Positions 16,420 through 25,602 of a DNA stretch of 64,000 bases are shown piece by piece. The stretch comes from Mycobacteriales bacterium (GTDB lineage Bacteria; Actinomycetota; Actinomycetes; Mycobacteriales; SCTD01), in NCBI GenBank assembly GCA_040902655.1, contig JBBDWV010000005.1, positions 62,001 through 126,000 on the forward strand. The letters run 5' to 3'. Made by a program: the position numbers and the translations under genes. A model generated the notes under the pieces. The model worked only from the letters and a program-made list of their open reading frames with translations, was not told the DNA's origin and searched no databases. How positions within the stretch are numbered: the first letter of the stretch is position 1; each line of letters opens with the position of its first letter.

Positions 16420-17415
16420 TCATATCGCGTGTGCCTCGAGGGTCTCCGGCACGAACAGCTCCTCGGGCTCCAGCACCCGGCTGGCCAGGTGCTGTTCGTA
16501 GGAGTAGCGCAGGAAGGTCGACAACGTCGAGCGATTCGCCTCCAGGCCGTACGGCCAGAAATCGCCGCCCATGAGTGCGCGGGTGCGTTCGAGCTCGCCG
16601 ACCGCCCAGGGCAGCATCGTGGCCAGCGCGGTCGTGTCGTACAGCCGTTCGTAGGTCTCCCGCTGCGCTGCGGCGAAGGCCTGCATCAGGGACTGCGCGA
16701 CCCAACGGTGCCGCTCGTAGACCTCGCGCCGGAGGACGACGGTGTGCATGATCGGGAAGATCCGGGTTCGGGCGTAGTAGTCGCGCTCCACCTGCTCGTA
16801 GTCGGGAAACAGTCGCCGAACCCGGCTGCCGGGGCGGCAGAAGGAGTGGGGCATCCGCGCCGTGTAGAACGCGTCGATCTCGCCGCTGTCGAGCATCGCG
16901 GACAGCGTCTGCCCAGGCCCGATCGGCTGGACGTCGATCTCGGGCGGCAGGGAGAGCGAGATCTTCTCCGGCCGGTTGGCCTGATGCTGGCCCCCGGTCC
17001 GGTAGCGCACGCTCTCGACCGGGACGCCGTGGTGCTCGGCGAGGGTCCCGCGGATCCACACTCCGGCGCTGATCTGGTATTCCGGCGTGCCGACCAACCG
17101 ACCACGCAGGTCGCTCGGGCGCTCGATGCCGCTGTCGGCATTGACGTAGATCGAGGAGTGCCGGAAGGCCCGTGAAGGAAAGACCGGGATTGCGACGAAG
17201 GGCCGCTCGGGTGTCAGCAGCGAGAGCACGTACGACGAAAGCGACATCTCCGCAACGTCGAACTCCCGGTGCCGCAGCATGCGGAAGAACGTCTCCTCCG
17301 CGCCCAGCGCCAGGCAGGTCAGGTCGATCCCCTCGGGACGTACCCGACCGTCGAGCAGAGCCTGCACCCGGTCGTAGCGGCCGACCGCGAGTGCGAGCGG
17401 CAGGCGGCAGCTCAT
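16420..17415 (-). CDS. 4,5-dihydroxyphthalate decarboxylase-like / type 2 binding-protein-fold protein (paralogue)
   Basis: 331 aa from ATG 17415. It shares IPVFPSRAFRHS, the GTPE(Y/W) segment, GPGQTLS and IMHTVV with the protein at 7-999, so the two are clear paralogues. No export signal. Downstream it is joined to the aldehyde dehydrogenase, which favours an enzymatic role here more than for the copy at 7-999. It is divergent from the MFS gene at 17523. Confidence 0.75.
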   Translation of the reverse strand: MSCRLPLALAVGRYDRVQALLDGRVRPEGIDLTCLALGAEETFFRMLRHREFDVAEMSLSSYVLSLLTPERPFVAIPVFPSRAFRHSSIYVNADSGIERPSDLRGRLVGTPEYQISAGVWIRGTLAEHHGVPVESVRYRTGGQHQANRPEKISLSLPPEIDVQPIGPGQTLSAMLDSGEIDAFYTARMPHSFCRPGSRVRRLFPDYEQVERDYYARTRIFPIMHTVVLRREVYERHRWVAQSLMQAFAAAQRETYERLYDTTALATMLPWAVGELERTRALMGGDFWPYGLEANRSTLSTFLRYSYEQHLASRVLEPEELFVPETLEAHAI

Positions 17416-17522
17416 CGGCCGCGGCCGGAGAATATCCGTGATACTTCAGTGCTTGACATTCTATGGACAGTAGGACTGCACGGGAGGGCCCGTCAACGCC
17501 CCGCCCCGGGGAAAGGTGCGCG

Positions 17523-18716
17523 ATGACCGACAGCCCGACGATCTCGGATCGTCGTCGCCTGCTCGCGTACGCCTCAGGGGGTTTCGGGCTGGGTGTCAGC
17601 ACGCTGATGTACTTCCTCGTGCCACTGCGGGCGGCCGAGATGGGCGTCGGCGTTGCCGTCATCGGGCTGCTGCTGGGTGCCGAGGCGTTGACCGAGATGA
17701 TCGTGTCCGTGCCGCTCGGCGGCCTCATCGACCGTGCAGGCGCGCGCCGCGCCTACCTCGCCGGCACGCTCGGCCTGGCCCTGGTGGGGGTCGGCTTCAT
17801 GCTTGCGTCGTCGCTCGCGCTGCTGTTCGTGCTCCAGGTGGCGTTCGGGGTGGCCCGGCCGCTCGGCTGGCTCGGCGGGCAGGCGTACGTCTCGGGCATG
17901 CGCTCGCCGGCCGAGCGCAGCCAGGACAGCGGCCGGTTCAGCTTCGTGGCGAACCTCGGCCAGATCGTGGCGCCGGTCCTGGCCGGAGCCGCGGTGCAAC
18001 TGGCCGGCGTGCAGGTGGCCTTCGCGCTCGTCACGCTGTTCGGCGTTGCCTTCTTCGCGGTCGGGCTGGGACTGCCGGACGACCGTTGCCAGGCACCGTC
18101 GCAGCGTGAGGGGCGGGCAACCTTCCGACCCGCGGCCCGGCTGCTCACGCTGCGCGGAATGCAGATCGTGATGCTGCTGACCTTCACCCGGCTGTGGCTG
18201 ATGTCGATGTGGAGCGCCTTCTTGCCGCTGTACCTGGTCGGCATCGGGACGGCCCCCGGGGTCGTGGGAAGCGCGGTGTCCACCATGGCGCTGGTCGCCA
18301 CCCTCACCTCCCTGCTCACCGGCCGGATCGCCCGGCTGGGTCGCGCGACCTTCGTCGGCGCGGGTGGTCTGGCCGTCAGCTGCGCCGGGGTGGCGCTCTC
18401 GCCGGTGGTCACGACGGTGCCCGGCCTCTACCTCCCCGCGGCACTGGTCGGCATCGGCATGGGGCTGAGCCTGCCGATGCTGCTCGTGCTCGTGGCCGCC
18501 AACGCACCACCCGGGCAGCGCAGTCTCGCGCTCGGGCTACGCGCCAGCGTCAACCAGGGTGCCGCCACCGCCGCCCCGGTCCTGGTCGCGCCGGTCATCG
18601 GGATCGTCGGTTTGGCCCTGGGTTTTCCGCTGGCCGCCGTCGTCGGAGGGCTCATCCTCTGCGGTGCGGTGAGCCTCGAGGTGTGCGGGCCACGCGAAGG
18701 CGTCGGCGCCGCTTGA
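17523..18716 (+). CDS. MFS transporter
   Basis: 397 aa from ATG 17523, preceded by GGGGAAAGG. Twelve predicted helices with the MFS loop GGLIDRAGARR after helix 2. It differs in sequence from the MFS carrier at 10913-12139. The divergent position next to a decarboxylase-like gene suggests transport of the same compound class. The frame extends 20 codons upstream, without a ribosome site. Confidence 0.85.
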   Translation: MTDSPTISDRRRLLAYASGGFGLGVSTLMYFLVPLRAAEMGVGVAVIGLLLGAEALTEMIVSVPLGGLIDRAGARRAYLAGTLGLALVGVGFMLASSLALLFVLQVAFGVARPLGWLGGQAYVSGMRSPAERSQDSGRFSFVANLGQIVAPVLAGAAVQLAGVQVAFALVTLFGVAFFAVGLGLPDDRCQAPSQREGRATFRPAARLLTLRGMQIVMLLTFTRLWLMSMWSAFLPLYLVGIGTAPGVVGSAVSTMALVATLTSLLTGRIARLGRATFVGAGGLAVSCAGVALSPVVTTVPGLYLPAALVGIGMGLSLPMLLVLVAANAPPGQRSLALGLRASVNQGAATAAPVLVAPVIGIVGLALGFPLAAVVGGLILCGAVSLEVCGPREGVGAA

Positions 18717-18763
18717 CGGCGGGCAGGTGCCCTCGCGGGACCCCGTGCGCCTACGCTGCGCGT

Positions 18764-19183
18764 GTGCCCAACCAGGACGAGGACCGCCGACTGCAGGCGG
18801 TGGCCGAGGCGCAGCCCGCCTTCGCGACGCACCTGGGAATCGTGGTCACTTCCTTCTCCCGTGACTACGTCGAAGCAGAACTCACCGTGCGGGAGGAGTT
18901 CGCCAACCGCAACGGCGTGCTGCACGGGGGAGCCCTCATGGGCTTCGCCGACAACCTCGGTGGCACGGCCGCATCGCTGAACCTTCCCGAGGGGCTGAGG
19001 ACCACGACGATCGAGAGCAAGACCAACTTCTTCCGGCCGATCCCGGTCGGCAGCACGGCGACCGGGCGGTGTGTGCCGCTGCATCGCGGTCGCACCACGT
19101 CCGTGTGGCAGACCACCGTCACGACGCAGGACGGGAAGGTCGCCGCGGTCGTCACCCAGACCCAGCTCACCCTCCAGCCCTGA
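18764..19183 (+). CDS. PaaI-type hotdog-fold thioesterase
   Basis: 139 aa from GTG 18764. The motif NGVLHGGALMGFAD is the HGG...D signature of PaaI/acyl-CoA thioesterase 13-like proteins, with the catalytic Asp of FADN. Such enzymes release CoA from aromatic or acyl-CoA esters. It starts 47 nt after the MFS stop and may be co-transcribed with it. Confidence 0.82.
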   Translation: MPNQDEDRRLQAVAEAQPAFATHLGIVVTSFSRDYVEAELTVREEFANRNGVLHGGALMGFADNLGGTAASLNLPEGLRTTTIESKTNFFRPIPVGSTATGRCVPLHRGRTTSVWQTTVTTQDGKVAAVVTQTQLTLQP

Positions 19184-19226
19184 CCTGCGCGGTCACAGCG
19201 TCGGCCCGTTTCCGTTGGCCTCCAGC

Positions 19227-19709
19227 TCAGTCGACGTCCAGTACCGTCGCGTCGGCCAGGCGGACGAGCTCCTCGTACGAGGTGCTGAAGACTGCAGCGG
19301 GGTGCCCCGCGGCAGCCCAGAGCTCGTCGTACCTCTGCAGCCACGGGTCGATGTAGGTCCGAAGCGGCAGCGGGTGCGCGATCGGTGACACTCCGCCGAT
19401 GACCTGGCCGGTGTGCTCGCGCACGAAGTCGGGCGCCGCACGTCGAAGCTTTCCGACGCCGAGTTCGCAGGCCACCTTCGCGGTGTCCACCCGGTGCGCT
19501 CCGGAGGTCAAGATCAGAACGGGGCGACCGTCGGCGTCGAAGAGCAGGCTGTTGGCGATGGCGCCGACCTCGCACCCGAGCGCGCCTGCAGCGAGTGCGG
19601 CCGTGTGCGCGGCCGCCGGGAGCACCACGATGCGCCCCGTTCCTCCACGGCGCGTGAGGATGTCCCGGAAGCGGCTGATCGACGGGTGCTCGACACCCTC
19701 GCCAGACAT
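19227..19709 (-). CDS. YbaK/ProX-type aminoacyl-tRNA deacylase
   Basis: 160 aa from ATG 19709. The segments TAALAAGALGCEVGAIANSLLF and LTSGAHRVD match the YbaK/EbsC fold, which hydrolyses mischarged tRNA such as Cys- or Ala-tRNA(Pro). It stands alone and lies just outside the tRNA-derived repeat, so it probably belongs to the ancestral chromosome rather than the island. Confidence 0.8.
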   Translation of the reverse strand: MSGEGVEHPSISRFRDILTRRGGTGRIVVLPAAAHTAALAAGALGCEVGAIANSLLFDADGRPVLILTSGAHRVDTAKVACELGVGKLRRAAPDFVREHTGQVIGGVSPIAHPLPLRTYIDPWLQRYDELWAAAGHPAAVFSTSYEELVRLADATVLDVD

Positions 19710-19744
19710 GGTCAGCGAAGGTAGTCGCCGCGGGACTGCACTTC

Positions 19745-19797
19745 CCTGGGTGCGCCCGAAGGGATTCGAACCCCTAACCTCTTGATCCGTAGTCAGG
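19745..19797 (-). tRNA. truncated tRNA-Arg(ACG) 3' portion, left attachment-type repeat
   Basis: On the minus strand the sequence runs from an anticodon loop CTACGGA (anticodon ACG) through the anticodon 3' stem, an intact T arm with GTTCGAATC and the acceptor 3' strand CGGGCGC plus A. The D arm and acceptor 5' strand are absent, so it cannot be a working tRNA. The first 45 bases are identical to 45478-45522. Confidence 0.8.
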
Positions 19798-20116
19798 TGT
19801 GGGGGTCGGCGGCAGTGCGCCCTCGTCTGTTTCCCCAGGTCACAGGGGTGCAGCGGTTCGCCGGCATTCGCCGCCGTCCGATCCCGTGGCTGTACGTTGG
19901 CTGTACGGAAGCCTTCAACGCGGCCTCTTCGCTCGCCGTCCCGCAAGGAGCTGTCGACCCCGAGAGGACGACGCGCTCGCGGTGAACGCCCTTGGCCGTC
20001 GTCAAGACGCTGGAGCAGAACTGGGGACAGCGGACACCCCCCTCCAGGTGCTCGAGTTTGTCCTCCGGCACAGCTAGTTTCACTCTGACCGCAGGACCAC
20101 CCACGTCGGAGGCACA
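19798..20116. other. gap between the attachment repeat and the methylase
   Basis: No gene or integrase recognised. It includes a short direct repeat GGCTGTACG. A GGAGG ribosome site at 20108-20112 serves the methylase. Confidence 0.5.
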
Positions 20117-21313
20117 GTGCCGGGCACGATGAAGATCGCTGGGCTCTTCGCCGGGATCGGCGGGATCGAGCTCGGCTTCCAGCGCGCGCTCGGGGACGCC
20201 GTCGAGACCGAGTTGCTGTGCGAGTGGTGGCAGCCTGCGCGCAAGGTCCTCGCGGCCCGCTTCGACGGCATCCCGATCCACCCGGACGTGCGCGAGCTGC
20301 GCGACCTGCCGGCCGACCTGGACGTGCTCGCCGCGGGCTTCCCGTGCACCGACCTGTCACAGGCGGGGCGCACCGCCGGCATCACCGGGGCCGCGTCCAG
20401 CCTGGTCTCGCACGTCTTCGAGGCCCTGCGGCTCGCCGGAGGCAAAGGCGACCGGCTGCCATGGCTGCTGATCGAGAACGTCCCCAACATGCTGGCGCTG
20501 GACCGCGGGCAGGCCATGCGCTACCTCGTCCGCGAGCTCGAGCAGCTGGGCTACCGCTGGGCCTACCGGACGGTGGACTCCCGCTTCACGGGGACACCGC
20601 AGCGTCGACGGCGAGTGCTGCTGGTCGCGTCCACGACCCACGACCCGCGCGAGGTGCTCTTCAGCGACGACGCCGGGCCTCGCCCCGATGAGGACTACGC
20701 CGACGACGCCTACGGCTTCTACTGGACCGAGGGCCGCGGCGGGCTCGGCTGGGCGCGCGACGCCGTGCCCACCCTCAAGGGAGGATCGACGATCGGCATC
20801 CCATCGCCTCCGGCGATCTGGCTGCCCGACGCCCAACCCGGGCGCAAGGTGGTAACGCCGCGCATCAGCGATGCCGAAGCCATGCAGGGCTTCCCGCGCG
20901 AGTGGACGGCCATCGCCGAGCAGGGCAAGGCCCGCGGGCCGCGCTGGAAGCTCGTCGGCAACGCCGTCACCGTCGACGTCGCCGCATGGGTGGCCGGAAG
21001 GCTGGCCGCGCCTGGAGAGGTCGACGTCGACAGCCGGGCGTGGGACGGCCCTGCGTCCTGGCCAGCCGCCGCCTGGGGCCAGGACGGCAAGGTCTGGAGC
21101 GTGTCCATCTCCGAGCACCCGATCCGGGCCCCGTACCGCCACCTGCTCGACGTCGTCGACGCTGACCAGGCGCCGACCCTGAGCCACCGCGGCGTCCTGG
21201 GCTTCCTCCGCAGGCTGGAGCAGGGCAACCTCGGGCGTCATCCCGGCTTCCGCGCCGACATGGCCGAGCACGCCGACGTCATGGGCCCCCGGATGACACC
21301 GCTCGCGATCTGA
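20117..21313 (+). CDS. DNA (cytosine-5) methyltransferase of a type II system
   Basis: 398 aa. Motif I FAGIGGIELGF, motif IV GFPCTDLSQAG with the catalytic Cys, motif VI ENVPN, motif VIII QRRRRVLLVA and motif X GNAVTVDVA are in canonical order. The GTG at 20117 is preferred over the ATG at 20129 because GGAGG is 4 nt upstream of it. It protects host DNA against the nuclease encoded 36 nt downstream and, with Vsr, implies a 5-methylcytosine-type recognition site. The sequence specificity cannot be read. Confidence 0.92.
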   Translation: MPGTMKIAGLFAGIGGIELGFQRALGDAVETELLCEWWQPARKVLAARFDGIPIHPDVRELRDLPADLDVLAAGFPCTDLSQAGRTAGITGAASSLVSHVFEALRLAGGKGDRLPWLLIENVPNMLALDRGQAMRYLVRELEQLGYRWAYRTVDSRFTGTPQRRRRVLLVASTTHDPREVLFSDDAGPRPDEDYADDAYGFYWTEGRGGLGWARDAVPTLKGGSTIGIPSPPAIWLPDAQPGRKVVTPRISDAEAMQGFPREWTAIAEQGKARGPRWKLVGNAVTVDVAAWVAGRLAAPGEVDVDSRAWDGPASWPAAAWGQDGKVWSVSISEHPIRAPYRHLLDVVDADQAPTLSHRGVLGFLRRLEQGNLGRHPGFRADMAEHADVMGPRMTPLAI

Positions 21314-21348
21314 CCAGCAGCCGGCGGGCCAGGCCGTAGGTTTGCCGT

Positions 21349-22197
21349 ATGTACGGGCCCGGCATCCTCGCGCGCTTCCTCCAGCAACCTGGCCCCGCCG
21401 ACAAGTACGGCAACCACTGGCAGTACCACTCCCGGTCCGACCGGCACAGCAAGGTCGGCAGCTGGGGCGTGGCGCTAGACCTGCTCGCAACGTCGAGCCT
21501 GCTTCGGCGGCACGTGGACGACGGCAAGGTCGTGCTCGGCGTCAACCACACAATGACCGACTTCGCGACCGGCCGCAAGAAGGATCTCGATCTGGTCATC
21601 GCGCGCCCCACGGGCGCTGTTCCGGTCAAGGCCAAGACCTTCGCCGGACTCGCCGAGCAGTACGGCATCGCCCTGGAGCCCCTCGAGCAGGGCGTGCTCG
21701 CCGCGCTGCCGGCCTTCCCGGTCAGCACCGTCGGCGCGGTCCTCGTGGCGCTGGAGGCCAAGGCCTGCATGACGGCGCACGTAAAGTCGCTGCCCCGGCT
21801 CTACGACGAGCTGAACTCCTCGCACCTGTGCGTGCACGGCGCTTCCCGGCAGGCGCTGGCCATCGGCTACGTCCAGGTCAACGCCGCCGAGCAGTTCCTG
21901 TCCCCGGTCGTGAACAACCGGCGGCTCGGGGACACCCCCGCCGAGGTCACCCAGCATCGGCAGCCCGCGGACACCGAGCGGGTGCTGAAGAAGGTCGCAG
22001 AGATCCCCCGCCGATCGGCTTCGTCCGAGAGCGGCTTCGACGGCATAGGCGTCACCGTGCTGGACCTGCGCAACGACGGCGGCCCCGTCACGATCGTCGA
22101 CGACCCGCCCGCACCGCAGCCCGGCGACTCCTTCCACTACGGAAGCATGATCGTTCGGATGGCGAACGAGTACGACACCACCTTCGCGCAGGTCTGA
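21349..22197 (+). CDS. type II restriction endonuclease, PD-(D/E)XK type
   Basis: 282 aa. A plausible active site is Asp in KDLDLVIARP near residue 80 and ALEAKACMTAH near 140, the D...ExK pattern. It lies between the C5-methylase and Vsr genes, the standard place for the cognate nuclease. I do not recognise its exact subfamily. Its stop overlaps the Vsr start (TGATG), so the two are coupled. Confidence 0.75.
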   Translation: MYGPGILARFLQQPGPADKYGNHWQYHSRSDRHSKVGSWGVALDLLATSSLLRRHVDDGKVVLGVNHTMTDFATGRKKDLDLVIARPTGAVPVKAKTFAGLAEQYGIALEPLEQGVLAALPAFPVSTVGAVLVALEAKACMTAHVKSLPRLYDELNSSHLCVHGASRQALAIGYVQVNAAEQFLSPVVNNRRLGDTPAEVTQHRQPADTERVLKKVAEIPRRSASSESGFDGIGVTVLDLRNDGGPVTIVDDPPAPQPGDSFHYGSMIVRMANEYDTTFAQV

Positions 22198-22637
22198 TGG
22201 CCGGCCCGGTCCCTTCGTCGGCCGTTGTCCGTCGGCGGATGCAGCGGCAGCGGCGGCGGGACACGCGCCCCGAGCTGGAGCTGCGCCGGGCGTTGCACGC
22301 AACAGGCCTGCGCTACCGCGTCGAGCGGTCCGTCATCCCTGGCATGCGTCGGCGGGCCGACATCGTTTTCGGACCGGCGAAGGTCGCCGTCTTCGTCGAC
22401 GGGTGCTTCTGGCACATGTGCCCCCAGCACGCCACCGCGCCGAAGGCGAACGCGGACTGGTGGCGCGAGAAGCTGGAGCGCAACCGCGAACGTGATCGCG
22501 ACACGGACCGACTGCTACTCGATCAGGGGTGGTTTCCGGTACGGGTCTGGGAGCACGAGGACATGGCTGAAGCGGCGCTGATCGTCGTGGAGGTTGTGCG
22601 TCCGCGTCATCCAGGGAGGTCAGGAAGCCCCGGGTGA
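22197..22637 (+). CDS. vsr: very short patch repair endonuclease (Vsr)
   Basis: 146 aa. DTRPELELRRALHATG, RADIVF, VDGCFWHMCP and WWREKLERNRERD are the characteristic Vsr segments, including the Asp and His residues of the active site. Vsr nicks at T:G mismatches that arise when 5-methylcytosine deaminates, so it fits the adjacent C5-methylase. The start codon overlaps the nuclease stop. Confidence 0.92.
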   Translation: MAGPVPSSAVVRRRMQRQRRRDTRPELELRRALHATGLRYRVERSVIPGMRRRADIVFGPAKVAVFVDGCFWHMCPQHATAPKANADWWREKLERNRERDRDTDRLLLDQGWFPVRVWEHEDMAEAALIVVEVVRPRHPGRSGSPG

Positions 22638-23138
22638 GGAGGCAACGCCCTCGCTGGTGCGGGCAGCCGCACGGACGAAGAACCCGCACAGACGAAGAAG
22701 CCCAAGTTCGACGGCATCAGGTACTCGCCGAGTCGCGGTCGATTCCGGCAATGATCGCAGCCCGGCGTATGAACCGGTGGGCACAGCTGTGGACGAGCGT
22801 GAAGAGGTCACTACCAGCGGTCGGGGTGGCAGGCTCGTCCCCTGGGCCCGGGATGTCTGCGGAGGCGATGACCGAGACACGGGCACCGGGCGTCCCGGCG
22901 GCCGGGTCATACGCGCCGACGTCGTGGCCGCGGCCCACGAGTCAGTCTGCGACCTGAACCGGATCGAGGCGGGCGAGGTACGCCTCGGTCTCCGACAGGT
23001 CGCCGTGGAGGCGACAGCCGTTGCGTAGGCGCCGGCGGCGAGGACGGTGGGGCTGTGCGCCGGGTAGGAAGCTCTTCGCTGTGTGTGACACTGTTCCGCA
23101 GGAAGACATCGGATGTATTCGCACTGCTGAAGGATGCT
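22638..23138. other. 501-nt gap between vsr and bioB
   Basis: Contains the operator-like ACATCGGATGT at 23106-23116 and presumably the bioB promoter. Open frames on both strands show no recognisable family. It marks the junction between the restriction cassette and the pathway cluster. Confidence 0.5.
23106..23116 (+). promoter_or_regulatory. operator-like palindrome ACATCGGATGT upstream of bioB
   Basis: Inverted repeat ACATC-G-GATGT, 22 nt before the bioB ATG. Variants sharing TCGGATGT lie in three other promoter gaps of the cluster. The probable ligand is the GntR/FCD regulator at 24152-24958 (inference). Confidence 0.6.
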
Positions 23139-24155
23139 ATGACCGCCCTGCTCGGCCGCGCCAGCACGGAGATCCTCACGACCGCGCGCGAGCAGGTGCT
23201 CGAGCGCGGCGTCCCTTTGACCCAGGAGCAGGCGCTGGCCTGTCTGGAGTTGGGCAGGGATCGGCTGCCCGAGCTGCTGCAGCTGGCCCATGAGGTCCGG
23301 ATGAGGCACTGCGGCCCGGAGGTGGAGGTCGAGGGCATCGTCAGCCTCAAGACCGGAGGATGTCCGGAGGACTGCCACTTCTGTTCCCAGTCCGGGCTGT
23401 TCCCCTCCCCGGTGCGGACGGCCTGGCTCGACATCCCGTCGCTGGTGCAGGCGGCGGTCGAGACGGCGGCCACGGGCGCGACCGAGTTCTGCATCGTCGC
23501 CGCCGTACGCGGACCGGACGACAAGCTGATGGCGCAGGTCGAGGCGGGGGTGAAGGCGATCCACGCGGCGGTCGACATCCAGGTCGCCTGCTCACTCGGG
23601 ATGCTCACCCAGGAGCAGGTCGACGCGCTGACCGCGATGGGTGTGCACCGCTACAACCACAACCTGGAGACGGCGCGTTCGCACTTCCCCGCCGTCGTGA
23701 CCACCCACACGTGGGAGGAGCGCTGGGAGACCCTGCGGATGGTGCGGGATGCGGGCATGGAGGTCTGCTGCGGCGGCATCCTGGGCATGGGCGAGACGCT
23801 CGAGCAGCGCGCGGAGTTCGCCGCGCAGTTGGCCGCGCTCGAGCCGGACGAGGTCCCGCTGAACTTCCTCAACCCGCGGCCGGGCACGCCGTTCGGCGAC
23901 CTGCCGGTGATGGAAGCGAACGACGCACTGCGGGCGATCGCGGTCTTCCGGCTGGCGCTGCCACGCACGATCCTGCGCTTCGCCGGCGGCCGCGAGATCA
24001 CCCTCGGCGACCTGGCCCGCAACGGGATGCTCGGCGGCATCAACGCCGTCATCGTCGGCAACTACCTCACCACCCTGGGCCGACCCGCCACCGAGGACCT
24101 GGACATGCTGCAGGACCTGCAGATGCCGATCAAGGCGATCTCGCAGACGATCTAG
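23139..24155 (+). CDS. bioB: biotin synthase
   Basis: 338 aa. The radical-SAM motif is [11 protein letters not shown] near residue 64, followed by the GGIL(G)MGE and [10 protein letters not shown] segments and the C-terminal GNYLTT of BioB. It converts dethiobiotin to biotin. No other biotin genes are nearby. In this place it should supply cofactor for the two biotin carrier proteins of the cluster. Start ATG 23139 follows AAGGA. The stop TAG shares its bases with the convergent GntR stop (CTAG). Confidence 0.92.
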   Translation: MTALLGRASTEILTTAREQVLERGVPLTQEQALACLELGRDRLPELLQLAHEVRMRHCGPEVEVEGIVSLKTGGCPEDCHFCSQSGLFPSPVRTAWLDIPSLVQAAVETAATGATEFCIVAAVRGPDDKLMAQVEAGVKAIHAAVDIQVACSLGMLTQEQVDALTAMGVHRYNHNLETARSHFPAVVTTHTWEERWETLRMVRDAGMEVCCGGILGMGETLEQRAEFAAQLAALEPDEVPLNFLNPRPGTPFGDLPVMEANDALRAIAVFRLALPRTILRFAGGREITLGDLARNGMLGGINAVIVGNYLTTLGRPATEDLDMLQDLQMPIKAISQTI

Positions 24156-24958
24156 GGAATCGGGGCTCGGAAGGCCAATGCCGCTGCGGTGGCGGTGCCG
24201 GTACCGGTGCCCAGCCAGCGGCTCGCGCTGCCGTCTCCGGCGTTGGCATCCTTGAGCAGGTGCCGCAGCCACTGCTCAGAGGCCGACACGTGCACGGTGG
24301 CCGCGGCCGTGGCCAGCGTGACGTCGCGCTGCTCGAGGGCATCGACGATCATCTCGTGTTGGGCATAGGTCCAGTCCAGGGCGCCCCGATCCCAGACGCC
24401 CCGCCAGATGCGGGCGCGTGCTGTCCTGGTGAACACAGCCTCGAGGAAGGACACCAGCGCCTCGTTGCCGGCTCCCTTCACCACGCACCGGTGGAACGCG
24501 ACGTCCTGCGTGATGAGGTCCTCGCTGGTCGTTGTACGACGCATGGCGTCGAGCAGCCCGCGCAGCTCCTGGATGGCGCCACCCGAGATGCGGGTGGCCG
24601 CCAGCCCCGTGGCTGCCGGCTCGAGCAGCCGGCGGACCTCGAACAGCTCGAGCACCGTCCGGTCCTGCATGAGATCCATGACGAAGCTGAGCCCGCTCAT
24701 CAGCAGCTGCGGCTCCAGGCTGGTCACGTAGGTGCCGTCCCCCCGGCGCACATCCAGCACCTTGGCCTGTATCAGCGCGCGCACCGCCTCACGCAGCGAG
24801 TTGCGGGACACGCCGAGGAGACCGGCGAGTTCGGCCTCCGGCGGGAGCCGGTCACCTGGCGCGAGGTCACCGTTCGCGATGAGGTCCCGGATCCGTTCGA
24901 TCGCGGTGTCGATGACGCCCATGTTTGCTGCTACCTCCGCGACCAGATGGTGTCGCAC
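24152..24958 (-). CDS. GntR-family transcriptional regulator, FadR/FCD subfamily
   Basis: Up to 268 aa (GTG 24958; an ATG at 24922 is an alternative start). The winged helix lies at about 15-85, with [25 protein letters not shown] and the wing VRRGDGTYV; the all-helical FCD ligand domain follows, with metal-site His in DVAFHRCVV. It is divergent from the BCCP/carboxyltransferase operon, with an AGGTCGGATGT element between them. As the only regulator in the island it is the best candidate to bind the ACATCGGATGT sites, with a pathway acid or CoA ester as effector. Confidence 0.88.
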   Translation of the reverse strand: MRHHLVAEVAANMGVIDTAIERIRDLIANGDLAPGDRLPPEAELAGLLGVSRNSLREAVRALIQAKVLDVRRGDGTYVTSLEPQLLMSGLSFVMDLMQDRTVLELFEVRRLLEPAATGLAATRISGGAIQELRGLLDAMRRTTTSEDLITQDVAFHRCVVKGAGNEALVSFLEAVFTRTARARIWRGVWDRGALDWTYAQHEMIVDALEQRDVTLATAAATVHVSASEQWLRHLLKDANAGDGSASRWLGTGTGTATAAALAFRAPIP

Positions 24959-24987
24959 GTCACTTCATGCGCTAGAAACTACGGTAG

Positions 24988-24998
24988 AGGTCGGATGT
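24988..24998 (+). promoter_or_regulatory. operator-like variant AGGTCGGATGT
   Basis: Shares TCGGATGT with the other island sites, with two changes in the left half. Located between the divergent GntR and BCCP genes, where autoregulation would act. Confidence 0.45.
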
Positions 24999-25043
24999 TC
25001 CGCGCCTCGGTGGGGCCAGAACCGGAGGATAGGTGACTGAACG

Positions 25044-25571
25044 ATGGGGTTGACACCCGATGACCTCCGAGAGCTGCTCGAGGTGTTCGAGGGCAGCACC
25101 TGGCAGGAGATGACCGTGAACGTCAGCGGCGACAGCCTGCACGTGTCTCGGCGTGCGGAGGCCGCCCCCGCTGCTGCGGCTGAACCCGCCGTGGTGGGCG
25201 CCTCCCCCACACCCGCGACGATGAGTCCGGCGGTCGCCGCGACGAGTGCGTCACCCGAGCCGGCGGCTGCCGGCGCCGCTGAGCCGGCAACGACCGCGGC
25301 TGCGACCTCCGTGGCCGGTGGCGCGCCGGGGACACCCGTTTCGGCGCCGTCGGTCGGGCTGTTCTGGCGGGCACCGAGCCCCGGCGCCCCGCCGTTCGTC
25401 GACGTCGGCAGCCGGGTCGCGGCCGAGGACGCCATCGGCATCGTCGAGGTGATGAAGCTGATGAGCCGGGTGCCGGCCGGCGTCGCCGGCGTCGTCACCG
25501 CGGTTCTGGTCGAGAACGGCGGGATGGTCGAGCACGGCCAGCCGCTGGTCCTCATCGACACCAGCGCCTGA
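25044..25571 (+). CDS. biotin carboxyl carrier protein (copy 1)
   Basis: 175 aa. An N-terminal helical segment (PDDLRELLEVFEGS) like AccB, an Ala/Pro/Thr-rich flexible linker of about 60 residues, then the biotinyl domain with FWRAPSP and EVMKLM; Lys138 is the biotin site. It ferries carboxybiotin between the biotin carboxylase (38444-39853) and a carboxyltransferase. It is 31 nt upstream of carboxyltransferase copy 1, forming a plus-strand operon. Confidence 0.9.
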   Translation: MGLTPDDLRELLEVFEGSTWQEMTVNVSGDSLHVSRRAEAAPAAAAEPAVVGASPTPATMSPAVAATSASPEPAAAGAAEPATTAAATSVAGGAPGTPVSAPSVGLFWRAPSPGAPPFVDVGSRVAAEDAIGIVEVMKLMSRVPAGVAGVVTAVLVENGGMVEHGQPLVLIDTSA

Positions 25572-25602
25572 AGCGCGCAGAGCTGACAGGAGAGGGCTCC
25601 GG

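Noticed and set aside
17453-17458. TTGACA as a -35 box for the MFS gene at 17523
   Set aside because: No -10-like hexamer at 16-18 nt spacing on the plus strand; not supported as a promoter.
19751-19797. A complete tRNA-Arg gene
   Set aside because: Only the anticodon loop, T arm and acceptor 3' strand are present; the D arm and acceptor 5' strand are missing on the minus-strand upstream side. The same holds for 45478-45525.
22717-22938. Small minus-strand open frame between vsr and bioB
   Set aside because: No ribosome site, no recognised family, and overlapping frames are equally open, as expected in high-GC DNA.
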